Shown here in pieces: positions 5,928-6,171 of a stretch of DNA of 6,171 nucleotides. The position numbers and the translations under genes were made by a program. Source of the stretch: Pseudomonadota bacterium (lineage in GTDB: Bacteria > SZUA-182 > DTGQ01); the NCBI GenBank assembly GCA_030605265.1, contig JAUWIR010000286.1, positions 1 through 6,171 on the forward strand. The letters run 5' to 3'. Under the pieces are notes generated by a model, which worked only from the letters and a program-made list of their open reading frames with translations, was not told where the DNA came from and searched no databases. Within the stretch, counting starts at the first letter, position 1, and every line of letters begins with the position of its first letter.

Positions 5928-5956
5928 ACGTTCGGAGCATTTTTTGCTCCGAACGT
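5928..5956 (+). terminator. Probable intrinsic terminator closing the peptide cluster
   Basis: ACGTTCGGAGCA (5928-5939) and TGCTCCGAACGT (5945-5956) form a perfect 12-bp stem with a five-T loop. A T-rich tract (ATTTCTTCTC) follows on the plus strand. On the minus strand the stem is followed by CAAAAAT, so it is not a good terminator there. It is unrelated in sequence to the three intergenic hairpins and is the strongest stem in the window. The 86 bp that follow it (5957-6042) are AT-rich and show no gene. Confidence 0.75.
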
Positions 5957-6042
5957 ATTTCTTCTCTCAAGAGCCTTCCGTTTGTTATTTCCAGCCTTTA
6001 TTTTTTTTATGTTCCAACATTTAATTAGCTGAATAATATCAG

Positions 6043-6098
6043 CCTGTGCAAATAGATTTTTAGATTAGATTCACTAATGTAAAAATCTATTTGACAGG
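6043..6098. repeat. 19-bp inverted repeat with one bulge, at the start of the tandem array
   Basis: CCTGT-(G)-CAAATAGATTTTTA at 6043-6062 is the reverse complement of TAAAAATCTATTTGACAGG at 6080-6098, apart from the single extra G at 6048. The spacer is 17 bp. The right arm runs straight into the 8-bp array and its ACAGG is the first part of the repeat unit. The symmetry suggests a small non-autonomous repeat element or the edge of an array, but I see no target-site duplication or transposase. Confidence 0.7.
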
Positions 6099-6171
6099 AT
6101 AACAGGATAACAGGATAACAGGATAACAGGATAACAGGATAACAGGATAACAGGATAACAGGATAACAGGA
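6094..6171. repeat. 8-bp tandem repeat array (unit ACAGGATA), continues past window
   Basis: The unit ACAGGATA repeats without error for 78 bp, nearly ten copies, and reaches the last base, so the true length is unknown. A unit of 8 is not a multiple of 3 and no long frame spans it, so it is intergenic. Similar CAGGAT-rich arrays occur between genes in some environmental bacterial genomes (recollection). Copy number in the assembly may be unreliable. Confidence 0.95.

Noticed and set aside
5773..5970. 65-codon minus-strand frame covering peptide gene 4 and the terminator
   Set aside because: It runs through the terminator stem and the opposite strand of a conserved peptide gene, and reads as a low-complexity Lys-rich product; a shadow.

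Overview
The window (about 40% G+C by eye) looks like the downstream end of a ribosomal-peptide (RiPP or bacteriocin-type) export locus from a Gram-negative-like, probably uncultivated bacterium. The taxonomic guess is weak. It rests on the ABC exporter type and on the 8-bp ACAGGATA array at the right edge, which I recall seeing in environmental Desulfobacterota-like genomes.

Layout. Positions 1-2415 hold the 3' part of a large ABC exporter whose reading frame is open to the left edge. The first codons look like the end of a C39 (bacteriocin-processing) peptidase domain, followed by an unassigned spacer domain, six membrane helices and an ATPase domain. Five bases later, 2421-4574 encodes a second ABC exporter half without a recognisable catalytic peptidase. 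The two most resemble the paired transporters of NHLM-type peptide export systems and probably form a heterodimer.

From 4575 to 5898 there are no long genes, but four tiny genes lie in the same direction. Each has a Shine-Dalgarno site and encodes a 35-38-residue peptide with a nearly constant 10-residue N-terminus, M-K-[IV]-[KS]-T-N-x-K-x-G. In three of them this is followed by a 25-residue segment that is 44-48% Phe/Trp, with prolines fixed at positions 15, 21 and 28. The fourth (5482-5598) keeps the N-terminus but has a diverged, Arg/Tyr-rich second half. The [A/G/S]-G pair at residues 9-10 resembles the double-glycine type site cut by C39 peptidases. I infer that the peptides are precursors exported, and possibly trimmed, by the upstream transporters. 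No modifying enzyme is visible in the window.

The peptide genes are separated by structured DNA. A two-hairpin leader precedes the first. Related hairpins follow the first three. A good promoter and a 22-bp tandem duplication lie ahead of the second, and a perfect 12-bp stem, probably a terminator, closes the cluster. The right edge (6043-6171) is repeat DNA: a bulged 19-bp inverted repeat running into an 8-bp tandem array that continues beyond the window.
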